NCBI GenBank assembly: GCA_002714745.1
Contig: PAYF01000026.1
Span: 22,480 to 28,129 of the forward strand
Origin: Methanobacteriota archaeon
Lineage (GTDB): Archaea > Thermoplasmatota > Poseidoniia > Poseidoniales > Thalassarchaeaceae
Direction of reading: 5' to 3'
DNA length: 5,650 bases
Both the position numbers and the translations under genes were made by a program. Below the pieces are notes generated by a model. That model was not told where the DNA came from. It made no database searches and saw only the letters and a program-made list of their open reading frames with translations. Shown here one piece after another: positions 3,534 to 5,650 of this stretch. The first letter of the stretch is position 1. Each line of letters opens with the position of its first letter.

Positions 3534-5650
3534 ATGCCGAATGAACACACAATTGGACTCAGGGAAAGGCGTGTGCCATTGATCGCCATGTTACTTCCGT
3601 TGATGCTGTCGCTACTGGCTCCAGCGACACTGATCGCCCCAGTGGGAGCGCAGGATTCTGAGCCTGGCTATGCTCCTGAGGACATTTGGTCCGACGAATA
3701 CGCCTTCCAGATTTTCCCGTGGGGCCCTCATGGAGATATCGACAAGCTACAGTTCCGTGAGTACTACGACTACTTCTCGATGAAGGAGAGGATGCAGACA
3801 CTGGCTGCGTACTATCCAGATTTTCTGCAGTACCATGAGGGATTGCTTGGAGGTGTCAACGCTCGCGGCGATGAGATGACCTCTGACGACTACAAGGGTT
3901 GGTACTACAACCACCCAAGCCCATGGATGAAAATCACTGGAAACGTCAATGGTGGCGAGTACAATCCATTCAACGATGATGATGGTAACTATGCCGACCG
4001 TCCTGATGTGATGCTGGTCGGAAACCATCACGCTCGAGAGTGGATGTCGTTTGAGGTACCGATGTTTTTCCTTGAGACTATAGCATACTACTACGGTAAG
4101 GCCGGAATCGATAACGACGGCGACGGCCTAATCGATGAGGATGGATGGGACGGCATAGACAACGATGGCGACTGTGCCCTGCTTAACGCTACCAATCAGG
4201 ACAGCAACGGAGATGGCATCCCATGCGGCCCAGGTGATCTCGGTGTGGATGAGGACTTCTCGGAACAGTTCATCACAGACTTGATCAACACTCGTGAGAT
4301 TTACCTGATTCCAATGTTGAATACTGATGGAGTCAGGTATGACATGGAGGAGTACTGCGGCCCCACCGCTTGGGAGAACTGCTACCGCAGCGGCTGGAGA
4401 AAGAATCTCAGAGATAACACGGTAACAGGAGTAACTCCAATACCCGATGTCGACGAGGAGGTCGACGAGGGCTGCGACGGAGTAGACCTCAACCGTAACT
4501 ATCAGTTTGAGTGGGGAGCACCTCTAGGTGCTACAGGACCACTATTCCCTGGGATGTGCTATGCCGACGGTCCAAACAACGACGTATACAACGGACCAGT
4601 CAACTACGAGGACAACGATGGAGACGGCCTCGTCAACGAGGATCATGTGGATGGGAAGGATGACGATGCCGACGGCCAAATCGATGAGGATTGGCTCGGA
4701 GGCAATAGCGAGCCTGAGACCAAGTTCATTCAAGACATGACTGAGATGAATGACGATGATGGCGATGGAGCTTCAGACTTCAAGGTCACATTGACTTGGC
4801 ATTCATTCTCTGAACTCGTGCTGTGGCCGTGGGGCCATTGTACGAACTGCTATACTCCTGATGACGAATATCTAGTGTACCATGGCAATGTTATGGGGGA
4901 GATGACCGATTACGCTCCTATGCAGTCATCTGAACTATACCCGACAACTGGGGACTTCTGTGACTGGCACTATGGAGTTCACAACTCCTACTGCTATACA
5001 ATCGAGATTGGTAACGCCTTCCATGAGTTCCCAGAGGACATCGCACACATTGCGGTCAGGAACGTTGGCGTTCCGTTCTATATGGCCCAAATAGCTGATG
5101 ACCCGAGATACCGAGCCATAGTTGGAATCGAGAATACTACCGCAACGCAATGGCTCGAGGAACCAAAGAATGTCACAGTTCCAGCCGAGGGAGACATCCC
5201 CATCGGTATGTGCTTAGACAAGGCCTTCCCATTCACTCCGGATGTCAATCGAACTCATCTGATGTGGAGATTCGTAGAGCCTACTAGGCAGCAGAATGAC
5301 TTCGGACCTACCGAGTGGGTAGATGTGGCTTGGAGTATGTCACCGTTCATGGAGCTCGGTGAGCAGTGCGTTCTACTCGATGGCTCCAATGGTACGATGT
5401 TAGAGAGTCACATACCGTTACCGGATACCTCCGTTGGTAAAATTCAGTACAAGGCGATGCTCGGCACCACCAATGGCGCTTTCCCATTCTCTTATCCGAC
5501 GGTTGAGGAGGGCGGCAATTACTACGAGTTGGCAATACCCTACAGGGCATCATTCGGCTCATCCGTTCTCGCAGTGATGATGTTCCTAGTGATTGCGAGT
5601 TTCGTTTGGGGCGGACTCGGACTAACCCTCCGAGCGATGTTTGATGATGA
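3534..5650 (+). CDS. Secreted, membrane-anchored M14 zinc carboxypeptidase with calcium-loop inserts (partial)
   Basis: This metallopeptidase removes C-terminal amino acids from peptides, probably outside the cell. 705 residues are visible; the frame is open at the right edge. ATG 3534 is preferred over the internal ATG 3588 because it gives a full signal peptide: basic n-region (R10, R12, R13), hydrophobic core about 14-35 and a VGA-Q cleavage site after A39. Zinc ligands are H166 and E169 in NHHAREWMS and H423 in TWHSFSELVLWPWG. DLNRNY (N320, R321) should bind the substrate carboxylate. Y469 and the catalytic base E491 (YTIEIG) are 22 residues apart, as are Tyr248 and Glu270 of bovine carboxypeptidase A. 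The catalytic domain is enlarged by two Asp-rich inserts (about 193-241 and 360-411) with DNDGDG loops like thrombospondin type-3 or EF-hand loops. At least twelve cysteines fit disulfides outside the cell. After a beta-rich part (about 545-670) comes a membrane helix (about 675-698), then AMFDD. Function is firm, specificity unknown. Confidence 0.96.
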   Translation, partial: MPNEHTIGLRERRVPLIAMLLPLMLSLLAPATLIAPVGAQDSEPGYAPEDIWSDEYAFQIFPWGPHGDIDKLQFREYYDYFSMKERMQTLAAYYPDFLQYHEGLLGGVNARGDEMTSDDYKGWYYNHPSPWMKITGNVNGGEYNPFNDDDGNYADRPDVMLVGNHHAREWMSFEVPMFFLETIAYYYGKAGIDNDGDGLIDEDGWDGIDNDGDCALLNATNQDSNGDGIPCGPGDLGVDEDFSEQFITDLINTREIYLIPMLNTDGVRYDMEEYCGPTAWENCYRSGWRKNLRDNTVTGVTPIPDVDEEVDEGCDGVDLNRNYQFEWGAPLGATGPLFPGMCYADGPNNDVYNGPVNYEDNDGDGLVNEDHVDGKDDDADGQIDEDWLGGNSEPETKFIQDMTEMNDDDGDGASDFKVTLTWHSFSELVLWPWGHCTNCYTPDDEYLVYHGNVMGEMTDYAPMQSSELYPTTGDFCDWHYGVHNSYCYTIEIGNAFHEFPEDIAHIAVRNVGVPFYMAQIADDPRYRAIVGIENTTATQWLEEPKNVTVPAEGDIPIGMCLDKAFPFTPDVNRTHLMWRFVEPTRQQNDFGPTEWVDVAWSMSPFMELGEQCVLLDGSNGTMLESHIPLPDTSVGKIQYKAMLGTTNGAFPFSYPTVEEGGNYYELAIPYRASFGSSVLAVMMFLVIASFVWGGLGLTLRAMFDD
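4110..4256 (+). repeat. Asp-rich calcium-loop cluster 1 in the carboxypeptidase
   Basis: Residues 193-241 contain three acidic loops: DNDGDGLIDED (193-203), IDNDGD (208-213) and DSNGDG (223-228), ending in DLGVDEDF. The DxDxDG spacing is that of calcium-binding loops in thrombospondin type-3 repeats and EF-hands. The cluster lies after the HxxE zinc motif and before the strand carrying LIPMLNTDG, so it is inserted in the catalytic fold rather than appended. C214 and C231 flank the third loop and could be bonded. Calcium binding is inferred from spacing alone. Confidence 0.75.
4449..4472 (+). repeat. In-frame 12-base tandem duplication (VDEE-VDEG)
   Basis: GTCGACGAGGAG is followed directly by GTCGACGAGGGC, differing at one or two bases in the last codon, and encodes VDEEVDEG (residues 306-313) shortly before the DLNRNY motif. 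It looks like a small slip duplication in an acidic surface loop. No function is suggested. Confidence 0.6.
4611..4766 (+). repeat. Asp-rich calcium-loop cluster 2 in the carboxypeptidase
   Basis: Residues 360-411 contain DNDGDGLVNED (360-370), DDDADGQIDED (376-386) and DDDGDG (407-412). The first two are 16 residues apart and match the 33-base unit at 4110-4142 in both protein and much of the DNA, which points to duplication of one loop unit. The cluster sits between the DLNRNY motif and the third zinc ligand H423. Calcium binding is inferred from the DxDxDG pattern. Confidence 0.75.

Noticed and set aside
2577..3582. Plus-strand open frames of 102, 79 and 158 codons across mscS
   Set aside because: They are shadows of the channel gene; the minus-strand frame carries the full MscS signature.
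3588..3590. Internal ATG as start of the carboxypeptidase
   Set aside because: It would remove the basic n-region of a good signal peptide that ATG 3534 supplies in the same frame.
3559..4031. Minus-strand open frames of 80 and 94 codons, one rich in Val and Ile
   Set aside because: They are antisense to the carboxypeptidase. The hydrophobic runs arise from reading the Asp- and Asn-rich codons backwards.
4528..5562. Further small frames on both strands within the carboxypeptidase
   Set aside because: The peptidase frame is continuous here with all catalytic residues, and the alternatives have no start context or family features.

Overview
The window carries five protein-coding genes packed almost end to end, with about 51% GC by eye, no RNA genes, no mobile elements and no CRISPR. 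The best guess for the source is a planktonic marine euryarchaeon of the Thermoplasmata side, such as Marine Group II (Poseidoniia). The grounds are a secreted, membrane-anchored M14 peptidase loaded with DNDGDG-type calcium loops, very short gaps, few Shine-Dalgarno sites, and bacterial-like housekeeping genes (cofactor-dependent phosphoglycerate mutase, MscS). No marker gene is present, so the taxonomy is an inference.

Layout. (1) Bases 1-416, minus strand: the N-terminal 138 residues of a HAD phosphatase-like protein that most resembles the HAD part of HAD-UbiA prenyltransferase fusions; the rest lies beyond the left edge. (2) A short divergent spacer holds a perfect-armed 18-bp palindrome at 481-498. 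(3) Bases 482-1747, plus strand: an unrecognised protein of about 421 residues with weak kinase-like features and two C-terminal membrane helices. (4) Its stop overlaps, tail to tail, the stop of a short-form 2,3-bisphosphoglycerate-dependent phosphoglycerate mutase (1744-2352, minus). (5) Eight bases upstream of that gene ends an MscS-family mechanosensitive channel (2361-3449, minus); the two probably form an operon transcribed mscS first. (6) A divergent spacer of about 85 bp contains another inverted repeat (3471-3487). (7) From 3534 to the right edge, plus strand: a secreted zinc carboxypeptidase (M14) with signal peptide, complete zinc and catalytic residues, two Asp-rich calcium-loop inserts in the catalytic domain and a C-terminal membrane segment; its last residues are beyond the window.

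Functional picture. The peptidase would trim peptides at the cell surface, in keeping with a protein-degrading heterotroph. The mutase serves central glycolysis or gluconeogenesis, MscS protects against osmotic downshock, and the HAD-UbiA candidate would act in membrane lipid or prenyl metabolism. No single pathway joins all five genes. I see no clear defence, mobile or novel multi-gene system. The most unusual items are the unrecognised kinase-like membrane protein opposite the HAD-UbiA candidate, and the calcium-loop inserts within the carboxypeptidase.
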